Part shown: one piece after another, positions 18,412 to 25,498 of the stretch
Position numbering within the stretch: position 1 is the stretch's first letter
Layout: each line of letters begins with the position of its first letter
Assembly: GCA_023423655.1 (NCBI GenBank)
Contig: JAFAFE010000001.1
Span: 248,001 to 312,000 of the forward strand
Direction: 5' to 3'
Length of the DNA: 64,000 bases
Origin: Pseudomonadota bacterium
GTDB taxonomy: Bacteria > Pseudomonadota > Alphaproteobacteria > Sphingomonadales > Sphingomonadaceae
Translations under genes and position numbers: made by a program
The notes under the pieces: generated by a model
The model's database searches: none
Seen by the model: only the letters and a program-made list of their open reading frames with translations
Told to the model about the DNA's origin: nothing

Positions 18412-18452
18412 CCTGCCAGTGACCCGCCAATGACCCGGTGCATGTATATGTC

Positions 18453-18525
18453 CCGCAGTCCTGAGCTTGTCGAAGGGCGCCCCTCCTTGCTGCACACCGT
18501 CCTTCGACAAGCTCAGGACTATCGG
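18453..18525. repeat. Dispersed palindrome, copy 1 (between lptE and holA)
   Basis: A perfect 20-base inverted repeat, AGTCCTGAGCTTGTCGAAGG, spans 18457-18476 and 18501-18520, with a 24-base loop and short flanking complementarity. The same arm occurs at 28.1, 28.6 and 30.3 kb. It lies 42 bases past the lptE stop. Confidence 0.9.
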
Positions 18526-18586
18526 TTTTATATGATCGGGGCACCCTTCCCTGAATCCTCCCCTAGGAGAGGAGGAATTTTTTAAT

Positions 18587-19618
18587 ATGACCCGCATAAA
18601 ACCCGAAGAAATGGCGCGTTTGCTTGGCAATCCGGACCCGGCCATCCGCTTTTACCTGCTCGCGGGCGAGGATGAGGCGGGGAGCCGGACCCTGTTCCGC
18701 ACACTCGAAAATGTCATGGGACCGGACGCCGAGCGGGTCGATTTGACCAGCAGCAAATTGAAGGAAGACCCCGCTTTGCTCACGTCGGAAGCGGCGTCCA
18801 TCTCGCTGTTCGGCGGCGCGCGCTATATCCGCGTGACGGTCGAAACCAGCGGTGACAATATGGTCGATGCGGTGGCGGCGTTGCTGCAAGCCGAAGTCGC
18901 GGGCAACCCGGTGGTCGCGATTGCGGGGACGCTCACCCCCAAGGCCAAATTGCTGAAGCTCGTCGATGACAGCCCGCTCGCCCGCGCCTGTATCAGCTAC
19001 ATGCCCGATGACCGCAATATTGTCGGCATTGTGCAAGCCATCGCGCAGGAAAAACATGTGTGGGCCAGCCCCGATGTTGCGCGCATGATCGGCGGCATGG
19101 TCGCCAACGACCGCACGCTGGTTGCCAATGAGCTGGAAAAAATCGCGCTCTATCTCGATGCCGGACCCGACAATGTGCAGGAGGTCACGCACGGCACCTT
19201 GCAGAAACTCGGCGCGGAAACCTTGGAAGAGGATATTGGCGAGGCGATTGATGTGACCTTGGGGGGTAATGCGCGCTTGCTTCAACCGATGCTGACGCGC
19301 ATGGATGCGACCGGCGTCAACGAAATCCGCCTGATCCGCGCACTCGCCATCCGCGTGCAAATGCTCGCAGGCCTGCGCGCCGAAGTCGAACGCGGCACCA
19401 GCCCCCATGCGGTCGTCGAATCCACGCGCAGCATCTTCTGGAAAGACAAACCCGCCATCAAAGCGCAACTCGGCCTATGGGACGCCAGCAAATTATCACG
19501 CATCGAAACAAGGCTCTATGAAGCCGAACAGGCAATCAAGGCATCGGGAACGGCGGGCGGCGTACTGCTCCGGCAACTACTGGCGGAAATCGTGATGCTG
19601 GCAGCGAGGGCGCGGTGA
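18587..19618 (+). CDS. holA: DNA polymerase III subunit delta
   Basis: The 343-residue protein matches HolA: an N-terminal AAA-like part opening with the domain phrase YLLAGEDEAGSRTL, the acidic DPALLTSEAASISLFGGARYI, then a collar with the IRALAIRVQML region. Delta opens the beta clamp as part of the clamp loader. The start at 18587 follows a strong ribosome site (AGGAGGAATT). The order after leuS and lptE is usual. A composite repeat follows the gene. Confidence 0.93.
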   Translation: MTRIKPEEMARLLGNPDPAIRFYLLAGEDEAGSRTLFRTLENVMGPDAERVDLTSSKLKEDPALLTSEAASISLFGGARYIRVTVETSGDNMVDAVAALLQAEVAGNPVVAIAGTLTPKAKLLKLVDDSPLARACISYMPDDRNIVGIVQAIAQEKHVWASPDVARMIGGMVANDRTLVANELEKIALYLDAGPDNVQEVTHGTLQKLGAETLEEDIGEAIDVTLGGNARLLQPMLTRMDATGVNEIRLIRALAIRVQMLAGLRAEVERGTSPHAVVESTRSIFWKDKPAIKAQLGLWDASKLSRIETRLYEAEQAIKASGTAGGVLLRQLLAEIVMLAARAR

Positions 19619-19628
19619 GGCACCCAAA

Positions 19629-19810
19629 CCTTCTCCCTTGATGGGAGAAGGATACGAACCCTTGGTGACGAAGGAGCCTAGGCGAAGTTGGATGAGGGTG
19701 GTGCGAGCGAAGCTCGCGCGATTGCAAAAGCAATCGCTTACCCCTCACCCAGCTCCGACTAGCGAGCAAGCGCGCAAGTCTGCGCAACCCTCTCCCACAA
19801 GGGGAGAGGG
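19629..19810. repeat. Composite palindromic element between holA and the ribB-like gene
   Basis: The gap 19619-19937 has no gene. It holds nested hairpins: CCTTCTCCC/GGGAGAAGG at 19629-19651, GCGAGC/GCTCGC near 19703-19717, GCGATTGC/GCAATCGC near 19718-19737 and CCCTCTCCC/GGGGAGAGGG at 19788-19810. The outer arms (TTCTCCC and GGGAGAG) frame the block. It shares the GCGATTGC module with 12731-12924. Past it, 19811-19937 shows only a short leader; I see no FMN riboswitch. Confidence 0.65.
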
Positions 19811-19937
19811 AGTCCCGTCAATGTGATTTCCCGCCTTGACCGTCACATCATAATGTGAAATACGCACCCGCAATTGTCATAACCAGCGGAATAATTTTGC
19901 CCTCCCGCGCCGTATTTCACCAAGGAATCACATCCAA

Positions 19938-21212
19938 ATGTCCACCACCTTAATCGAAAAAGTCCGCCGTTTGGTGACCGAAGGCGGGATGTCGCGGTCG
20001 GGTCTGGCGCGTGCGTCGGGGCTTCATGCCAATACGTTGCGCGACCTTGACCAGCCGGACTGGAACCCGACCGCCGAAACCTTGCGCAAGCTCGAAACCT
20101 ATTTGTTCGACAGCGATGACAGCCCCGTGCTTGTCCCTATCGAGGAGATTATCGAAGAGGCGCGCAATGGGCGTATGTTCATCCTTGTCGATGATGAAGA
20201 CCGCGAAAATGAAGGCGATCTGGTCATCCCCGCGCAGATGGCGACGCCCGCCGCGATCAACTTCATGGCGACGCATGGCCGCGGGCTTATCTGCCTGACG
20301 CTCACCAAGAAGCGCACCGAAGAACTGGGCTTGCAACTGATGAGCCAGGCCAATGGCACCCAGTTTGAAACCGCTTTTACGACCTCGATCGAAGCGCGCG
20401 AAGGCGTCACCACCGGCATTTCGGCGCACGACCGCGCGCGCACCGTCGGCGTCGCAATCGACCCCACCCGTGGCCGCGATGATATTGTGACGCCGGGCCA
20501 TGTCTTTCCGCTGATTGCGCGCGATGGCGGCGTGCTGGTGCGCGCAGGCCATACCGAAGCGGGCGTCGATATTTCGCGCCTTGCTGGCCTCAACCCTTCG
20601 TCGGTTATCTGCGAGATTATGAAGGATGACGGCACGATGGCGCGGATGGACGATCTCGTCGCCTTTGCCCGCCTGCATAATCTCAAAATGGGGACGATCC
20701 GCGATTTAATCGAATACCGGATGCGCTATGACCATCTCGTCGAAAAGGTCAGCGAAAGCGATTTCACCTCCGATTATGGCGGCGATTGGCGCGCGATGAC
20801 CTATCGCAACAAGGTGGACGGGTCGACCAATGTGGTCCTCCAAAAAGGCCATATCGTCGAAAGCCAGCCGACCTTGGTGCGGATGCACGCCATGTCGGTG
20901 TTCGACGATGTGCTGGGCCAAAGCGGCCCGCGCAAACGCGCGCTCCAACGCTCGATGAAAGCGATTGGTGATGCGGGCGCGGGGCTGGTCGTGGTGCTGA
21001 TGCCCAATGACAGCGTGACCTTGCAAAACCATATTGCGCGCAAAAAGCCCGAAGAAAGCGAGCTGCGCAACTATGGCATCGGCGCGCAGATTTTGGCGGA
21101 CCTTGGCGTATCGGACATGATCCTCCTGTCCAATTCACACCGCAATGTTGTGGGGCTGGAAGGCTATGGCTTGCAGGTGGTGGGCGAACAGCCGATTCCG
21201 GAAAATTTGTAA
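19938..21212 (+). CDS. ribB: 3,4-dihydroxy-2-butanone-4-phosphate synthase with N-terminal HTH and degenerate GTP-cyclohydrolase-II-like domain
   Basis: The 424-residue protein has three parts. Residues about 12-58 look like a lambda-repressor-type HTH (MSRSGLARASGLHANTLRDL). Residues about 65-275 are RibB, with the acidic metal loop DDEDRENEGDL, HGRGLICL and the RAGHTEAGVD segment; this domain makes the four-carbon unit of riboflavin from ribulose-5-phosphate. The rest resembles RibA, but the zinc cysteines expected in the HSECLTGD...C-C motif are absent: here the stretch reads VRMHAMSVFDDVLG. So GTP cyclohydrolase activity is unlikely and a separate ribA should exist elsewhere. ribH follows. 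Confidence 0.9.
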   Translation: MSTTLIEKVRRLVTEGGMSRSGLARASGLHANTLRDLDQPDWNPTAETLRKLETYLFDSDDSPVLVPIEEIIEEARNGRMFILVDDEDRENEGDLVIPAQMATPAAINFMATHGRGLICLTLTKKRTEELGLQLMSQANGTQFETAFTTSIEAREGVTTGISAHDRARTVGVAIDPTRGRDDIVTPGHVFPLIARDGGVLVRAGHTEAGVDISRLAGLNPSSVICEIMKDDGTMARMDDLVAFARLHNLKMGTIRDLIEYRMRYDHLVEKVSESDFTSDYGGDWRAMTYRNKVDGSTNVVLQKGHIVESQPTLVRMHAMSVFDDVLGQSGPRKRALQRSMKAIGDAGAGLVVVLMPNDSVTLQNHIARKKPEESELRNYGIGAQILADLGVSDMILLSNSHRNVVGLEGYGLQVVGEQPIPENL

Positions 21213-21227
21213 ATATTGCTTCCCTCA

Positions 21228-21333
21228 ACCGTTCGCCCTGAGTAGCGCCTTTATAGGCGCGTATCGAAGGGTCTGGTTTATGCCAAATGCTTCGATACAG
21301 GCTCTTGGCAGAGCCTTACTCAGCACGAACGGT
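21228..21333. repeat. Long inverted repeat between the ribB-like gene and ribH
   Basis: The outer arms ACCGTTCGCCCTGAGTA (21228-21244) and TACTCAGCACGAACGGT (21317-21333) pair almost fully. Two smaller hairpins sit inside: GCGCCTTTATAGGCGC and GGCTCTTGGCAGAGCC. The arm contains CTGAG and an inner TCGAAGG as in the dispersed palindrome, but the sequence is otherwise different, so it is a second repeat class. A TTTTT run follows. Confidence 0.75.
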
Positions 21334-21362
21334 GTTTTTACCGTGATAGAAAGACCAAGATC

Positions 21363-21785
21363 ATGGCCCATTTCCTTATCGTTGAAGCTCGCTTTTACGA
21401 CCATTTGAACGACATGCTGATCGACGGCGCGCGCAATGCGCTGGAGGCCGCCGGTCACACCCATGAAACCATCACCGTCCCCGGTGCGCTTGAAATTCCT
21501 GGCACGGTGGCAATGGCGGCAGAGAGCCATAAATATGACGGCTTTGTCGGCATCGGCGTCGTCATCCGCGGCGAAACCTATCATTTCGAGATCGTCTCGA
21601 ACGAAAGCGCGCGCGGGCTGATGGCGCTGTCGATGGACGGCATCGCGGTAGGCAACGGCATCCTCACGGTCGAAAATGAAGAACAAGCACTGGTGCGCGC
21701 CGACAAGGGCCAGAAGGACAAAGGCGGCGAGGCAGCCAAGGCGGCGATTGCGATGCTTGGGCTTCGCGAACAGTTCGGGATTTAA
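21363..21785 (+). CDS. ribH: 6,7-dimethyl-8-ribityllumazine synthase
   Basis: The 140-residue protein condenses the RibB product with the pyrimidine precursor to form lumazine. Family motifs are visible: the substrate phrase VPGALEIPGTVAMAA, VGIGVVIRGETYHFEIV with its catalytic His, and the late NGILTVENEEQA. Length is typical of alphaproteobacterial RibH. It follows the ribB-like gene across an inverted repeat. Confidence 0.95.
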   Translation: MAHFLIVEARFYDHLNDMLIDGARNALEAAGHTHETITVPGALEIPGTVAMAAESHKYDGFVGIGVVIRGETYHFEIVSNESARGLMALSMDGIAVGNGILTVENEEQALVRADKGQKDKGGEAAKAAIAMLGLREQFGI

Positions 21786-21793
21786 GCCGCCCG

Positions 21794-22345
21794 ATGTCCA
21801 GCACCGGCAGCCCCATCCTGTTCACCGACCGGCTGATCCTGCGCGTTCCCGAAGCGCAGGATTTTGACGCTTTTGCCGCCATGTGCGCCGACGCGGAAAC
21901 GATGGAATTTATCGGCGGGGCGATGGCGCGTTCGCAATCATGGCGCTTATTCTGCGCGCTGGTGGGCGCGTGGCAGATAACCGGCTGGTCAATGTTTTCG
22001 GTGATCGAGCGCGACACCGGCCGATGGGTCGGGCGCATCGGGCCGTGGACCCCGGAAGGCTGGCCCGGCAATGAAATCGGCTGGGGCCTCGCCAAAGAAT
22101 TTGCGGGCAAAGGCTATGCGCTCGAAGCGGCCAAAGCCTCGATGGATTTTGCGGTCGATATATTGGGCTGGGACGATGTGATGCACACCATCCACCCCGA
22201 CAACATCGGCTCGATCCGCTTGGCCGAGCGGCTCGGCGCGACCAATCGCGGGCCGACGCAATTGCCCGTGCCGTTGCAGGATTATCGCGTGGATAATTGG
22301 GGGCAGAGCGCAGCGGACTGGCGCGCACGTCGCCAGTCCGTTTAA
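21794..22345 (+). CDS. GNAT-family N-acetyltransferase, RimJ/RimL type
   Basis: The 183-residue protein opens with TDRLILRVPEAQDFDAFAAM, the standard start of RimJ/RimL-like acetyltransferases. It continues with an acetyl-CoA loop region (EIGWGLAKEFAGKGYALEAA) and IHPDNIGSIRLAERLGA near the C-terminus. Such enzymes acetylate amino groups of proteins or small molecules; the target here is unknown. The start is eight bases after ribH, so co-transcription with ribH is likely. It converges on the ene-reductase gene. Confidence 0.87.
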   Translation: MSSTGSPILFTDRLILRVPEAQDFDAFAAMCADAETMEFIGGAMARSQSWRLFCALVGAWQITGWSMFSVIERDTGRWVGRIGPWTPEGWPGNEIGWGLAKEFAGKGYALEAAKASMDFAVDILGWDDVMHTIHPDNIGSIRLAERLGATNRGPTQLPVPLQDYRVDNWGQSAADWRARRQSV

Positions 22346-22352
22346 TGCCTGA

Positions 22353-23459
22353 TTATTTCGCGGGCACCGCCTGTTCAGCGAGCGTCGGGAAATCGGTATA
22401 GCCCTGTTCCGGACGCTCGAATAAATACCAGTTTTGCGGCTTTTCTTCGTTGAGCGGTGTGCCGCTTCGGAAGCGCTCGACCAGATCGGGATTGGCGATG
22501 AACGGGCGGCCAATGCTGACCGCGTCAGCGCGGCCTTTATCAAGCAAGGCTTGGCTTTGCGCCGCATCAAGGTCCGAATTCAGCACAAGCGGCCGGTGGA
22601 ACACCTTACGGATGGCGGGGCTTTGCTTGGGCACATCGGTTTTGCCGAACGTACCATCCGGCCCCGGCTCGCGCAGTTCGAGGAAGGCGATGCTAAGACT
22701 ATCGAGCTTGGCGGCCGCGGCGGTGAACAGGGCTTCGGGATCGCTGTCATCCACCCCTTGCGTGTCGCCATTGGGGGAGAGGCGCACCGCGACGCGGTCC
22801 GCGCCCCACACGCCGATCAACGCTTCGGTCACTTCACCGAGCAAGCGGATGCGGTTTTCGATCGGGCCGCCATAGTCATCATCGCGCAAATTGCTGTTGT
22901 CGCGCAAAAACTGGTCGATCAGATAGCCATTGGCCCCATGCAATTGCACCCCGTCAAAGCCAGCCTTTTTGGCGTTTTCCGCCGCATGGACATAATCGGC
23001 AATCACGCGCGGGATCTCGGCCAAGGGCAAAGCGCGCGCCTGTTCATAAGGCTGTTTGCCGGTCGGCGTCCACGCATGGCCGGGCGCGGTGGTGGCGGAG
23101 GCCGACACACCGACGCGGCCTTCGTTGAAACTGGAATGGACCACGCGGCCCATATGCCAAAGCTGCATCATGATGCGCCCGCCCGCCTTGTGGACCGCCT
23201 CGACAACCGGCTTCCAGCCTTCGACCTGCGTGTCGGTCCAGATGCCGGGCGCTGCGGGCCAGCCCAATCCTTCCTGTGAAATGCCGGTTGCTTCGCTGAT
23301 GATAAGGCCCGCACCCGCGCGCTGTTCATAATAAAGCCGCATCACATCATTGGGGATGAACCCCGGAACGGTCGCGCGCCCGCGTGTGAGCGGGGCCATC
23401 AGGATACGGTTGGGCGCTTCAATCGCGCCAAGACGGACAGGATCATAAAGACCGGGCAT
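22353..23459 (-). CDS. Alkene reductase of the Old Yellow Enzyme family (NemA-like)
   Basis: The 368-residue FMN enzyme begins LYDPVRLGAIEAPNRILMAPL, carries the substrate-binding HGANGYL (His and Asn pair) and ends with the FMN-binding region ADAVSIGRPFIANPDLVERF. These are hallmarks of OYE/NemA, which reduce activated C=C bonds or nitro compounds with NAD(P)H. It is cytoplasmic, with no signal peptide. It stands alone on the minus strand between two plus-strand genes. The physiological substrate is unknown. Confidence 0.92.
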   Translation of the reverse strand: MPGLYDPVRLGAIEAPNRILMAPLTRGRATVPGFIPNDVMRLYYEQRAGAGLIISEATGISQEGLGWPAAPGIWTDTQVEGWKPVVEAVHKAGGRIMMQLWHMGRVVHSSFNEGRVGVSASATTAPGHAWTPTGKQPYEQARALPLAEIPRVIADYVHAAENAKKAGFDGVQLHGANGYLIDQFLRDNSNLRDDDYGGPIENRIRLLGEVTEALIGVWGADRVAVRLSPNGDTQGVDDSDPEALFTAAAAKLDSLSIAFLELREPGPDGTFGKTDVPKQSPAIRKVFHRPLVLNSDLDAAQSQALLDKGRADAVSIGRPFIANPDLVERFRSGTPLNEEKPQNWYLFERPEQGYTDFPTLAEQAVPAK

Positions 23460-23537
23460 AAGATGATAAACTCCGCTTATGACAGGGCGCGATGTTTTTG
23501 GTTAGCGCCCAAGGAAAGCATGAGCTAGGGCGGCGGC

Positions 23538-24452
23538 ATGGCGAAAACAAGTTCAGTCGCAAAAGAAAACCTATCGGCGGTAGAGCAACAGCTTCCACGC
23601 CCGAAAGGCCGTGCTTTTGCCGCGCTGATTTGTTCCAATATCCTGCTGGCCTTTGGCGGTCTCCTCGTGCGCTTTTCGGATAGTGGTCCGACCGCGACCG
23701 CCTTCTGGCGGATGCTGCTCGCCGCGCCGATCTTGTGGCTGCTCGTGTGGAAATCGGGCGAAAAGACGGGGAAATTATCGCCTGCTCTTATCGGCACGAT
23801 CATAGTGGGCGGGCTGTTTTTCTCCGCCGATCTGGCGTCTTGGCATAGCGGCATTTTGCTGACCAAGCTTGCCAATGCGACCTTGTTCGGCAATTTTGCG
23901 AGCCTGCTGCTTGTCGTTTACGGCATCATCCTCGCGCGGCATTTGCCGGGCAAGCAACAGGGCCTTGCGATCGGCCTTGCCTTTGCGGGGAGCGCGATCC
24001 TCATGGGGCAAAGCTATGAAGTTTCGCCCGACTATCTGCTCGGCGATATGCTCTCGCTGCTCGCGGGCGTGCTATATACCGGCTATGTGATTGCGATGCA
24101 GCGCGCACGCGGCAGTTTGGGAAGCTGGGCGGTGCTGGCGATTTCGACCAGCGTGAGCGTGCTGCCGCTCTTGTTCGCAGCGCATCTGATGGGCGAGCAG
24201 ATCATGCCGTCCAACTGGACTCCGCTCATCATCCTTGCGATTACCAGTCAGGTGATGGGCCAAGGCCTGCTCATCTATGCACTGCCGCATTTTTCGCCGC
24301 TTATCGTCGGCCTTGCCTTACTCCTCCAGCCCGCCATTGCGGGCATTGCCGGATGGCTGGCTTTCGGCGAAAGCATGGGGCCGATGGAGCTTGCCGGCAC
24401 AATCATGGTTGCGGTGGCCCTAGTGCTGGTGCGCGCGCCCGAAAAGGCGTAA
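23538..24452 (+). CDS. DMT-superfamily (EamA) transporter
   Basis: The 304-residue membrane protein has about ten helices in two EamA repeats. The first contains LLAFGGLLVRFSDSGPTATAFWRMLLAAP, shown here in parts (WRMLLAAP, LASWHSGILLTKLANATL). The second ends with the family phrase GWLAFGESMGPMELAGTIMV. EamA proteins export small metabolites; the substrate is not evident. The COQ9 gene follows ten bases later on the same strand. Confidence 0.86.
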   Translation: MAKTSSVAKENLSAVEQQLPRPKGRAFAALICSNILLAFGGLLVRFSDSGPTATAFWRMLLAAPILWLLVWKSGEKTGKLSPALIGTIIVGGLFFSADLASWHSGILLTKLANATLFGNFASLLLVVYGIILARHLPGKQQGLAIGLAFAGSAILMGQSYEVSPDYLLGDMLSLLAGVLYTGYVIAMQRARGSLGSWAVLAISTSVSVLPLLFAAHLMGEQIMPSNWTPLIILAITSQVMGQGLLIYALPHFSPLIVGLALLLQPAIAGIAGWLAFGESMGPMELAGTIMVAVALVLVRAPEKA

Positions 24453-24462
24453 GACTGGCCGC

Positions 24463-25149
24463 ATGGCCGATTCAACTATGCTCCCCGCCGATCCGACCCT
24501 TGCTGAAATCCGCAGCTTTCTTGCGCCACATATCGCGCAGGAGGCCGCTTTTGACGGCTGGGGCAAGGAGGCGGTGGTCAATGCCGCCCGCGCGCATCAG
24601 GTCGATCTGGACCTTGCCACCCTCGCCTTTAACGGCGATGGCAAGCGGATTGACCCGATGGACCTGATCGACGCCTGGATCGGGAGCATGGACGCGGAAA
24701 TGGCGCGGCGCTTGCCCGCCGACGCGCTCGCCAAGATGAAGATTCGCGAACGCATCCGCCAGTTGGTCGAATGTCGTATCGACCTGCTTTCGCAAAACCG
24801 CGAATCGCTGCGCCGTGCACTGGCGATTGAAGCGATGCCGCTCAACGCCCCGCGCGCGCTCCAATGGGGCTGGCGCACAGCCGACGCCATGTGGCGGCTC
24901 GCAGGCGACACAGCGACCGATTATAACCATTATACCAAGCGCGCGATGCTCGGGTCGATTTATGCGGCCACGCTCGCCGTCCTCATCAATGACGACAGCG
25001 AAAATCAAGCTGAAACAAGGGCTTTTGTCGGTCGCCGCATCGACAATGTGATGAGTTTTGAAAAAGCCAAGTTCCAGTTTTTGCAGCGCACCGAACATTT
25101 GCCCAGCCTGTCGCGCTTCATCGGGCGGCTACGCTATCCGGGGGTTTAA
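24463..25149 (+). CDS. COQ9 family protein
   Basis: The 228-residue protein matches alphaproteobacterial COQ9: a TetR-like helical fold with FDGWGKEAVVNAARAHQVD near the start, WRTADAMWRLAGDTATDYNHYTKRAML (cited in pieces: WRTADAMWRLAGD, DYNHYTKRAM) and a C-terminal RFIGRLRYPG. COQ9 binds lipids and helps COQ7-type hydroxylation in ubiquinone synthesis. Bacterial roles are less studied. It is probably co-transcribed with the EamA gene. Confidence 0.9.
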   Translation: MADSTMLPADPTLAEIRSFLAPHIAQEAAFDGWGKEAVVNAARAHQVDLDLATLAFNGDGKRIDPMDLIDAWIGSMDAEMARRLPADALAKMKIRERIRQLVECRIDLLSQNRESLRRALAIEAMPLNAPRALQWGWRTADAMWRLAGDTATDYNHYTKRAMLGSIYAATLAVLINDDSENQAETRAFVGRRIDNVMSFEKAKFQFLQRTEHLPSLSRFIGRLRYPGV

Positions 25150-25214
25150 CGCTTTTCCTGCGCTTACGGACCTTTCATTTTGCGCTGGATATGCTAAGCG
25201 GCAACTCTAGATAG

Positions 25215-25233
25215 TGATAATCATTTGCAAATG
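25215..25233 (+). promoter_or_regulatory. Fur-box-like sequence upstream of feoA
   Basis: The sequence TGATAATCATTTGCAAATG contains GATAATCATT, close to the classical Fur repeat GATAATGATAATCATTATC. It sits 17 bases before the probable GTG start of feoA, where bound Fur would block expression when iron is sufficient. It lies in a 100-base gap after COQ9. Confidence 0.55.
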
Positions 25234-25249
25234 GCGCTTTAATATTCCG

Positions 25250-25498
25250 GTGACCCAAACTCTCGATACCCTCCCGCTCGGCACCCGTGCCATCATCCTC
25301 AACATCGACTGGCACCGGCTTGGTGAAGCCGAAGGCCGCCGCTTGCGCGAACTCGGCCTGATCGAAGGCGCGGATGTCGAACCGCTCTATCGTGGCAGCC
25401 TGTTTTCGCGCGACCCGTTGGCGATCCGTGTCGGGCGGATGGATGTGATTGTGCGCCACGCCCATGCCGCCATCATCGACGTCGAGGTGACGTTATGA
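25250..25498 (+). CDS. feoA: Ferrous iron transport protein FeoA
   Basis: The 82-residue SH3-like protein has the family core GEAEGRRLRELGLIEGADVE, then DPLAIRVGRMDVIVRHAHA. The GTG at 25250 is preferred over an ATG-like start at 25214, because the earlier start would lie inside the Fur-like site and add residues not typical of FeoA. It assists FeoB in ferrous iron uptake. The last four bases overlap feoB (ATGA). Confidence 0.9.
   Translation: MTQTLDTLPLGTRAIILNIDWHRLGEAEGRRLRELGLIEGADVEPLYRGSLFSRDPLAIRVGRMDVIVRHAHAAIIDVEVTL

Noticed and set aside
19811..19937. FMN riboswitch before the ribB-like gene
   Set aside because: The conserved RFN-element segments were not seen and the gap after the repeat is too short.
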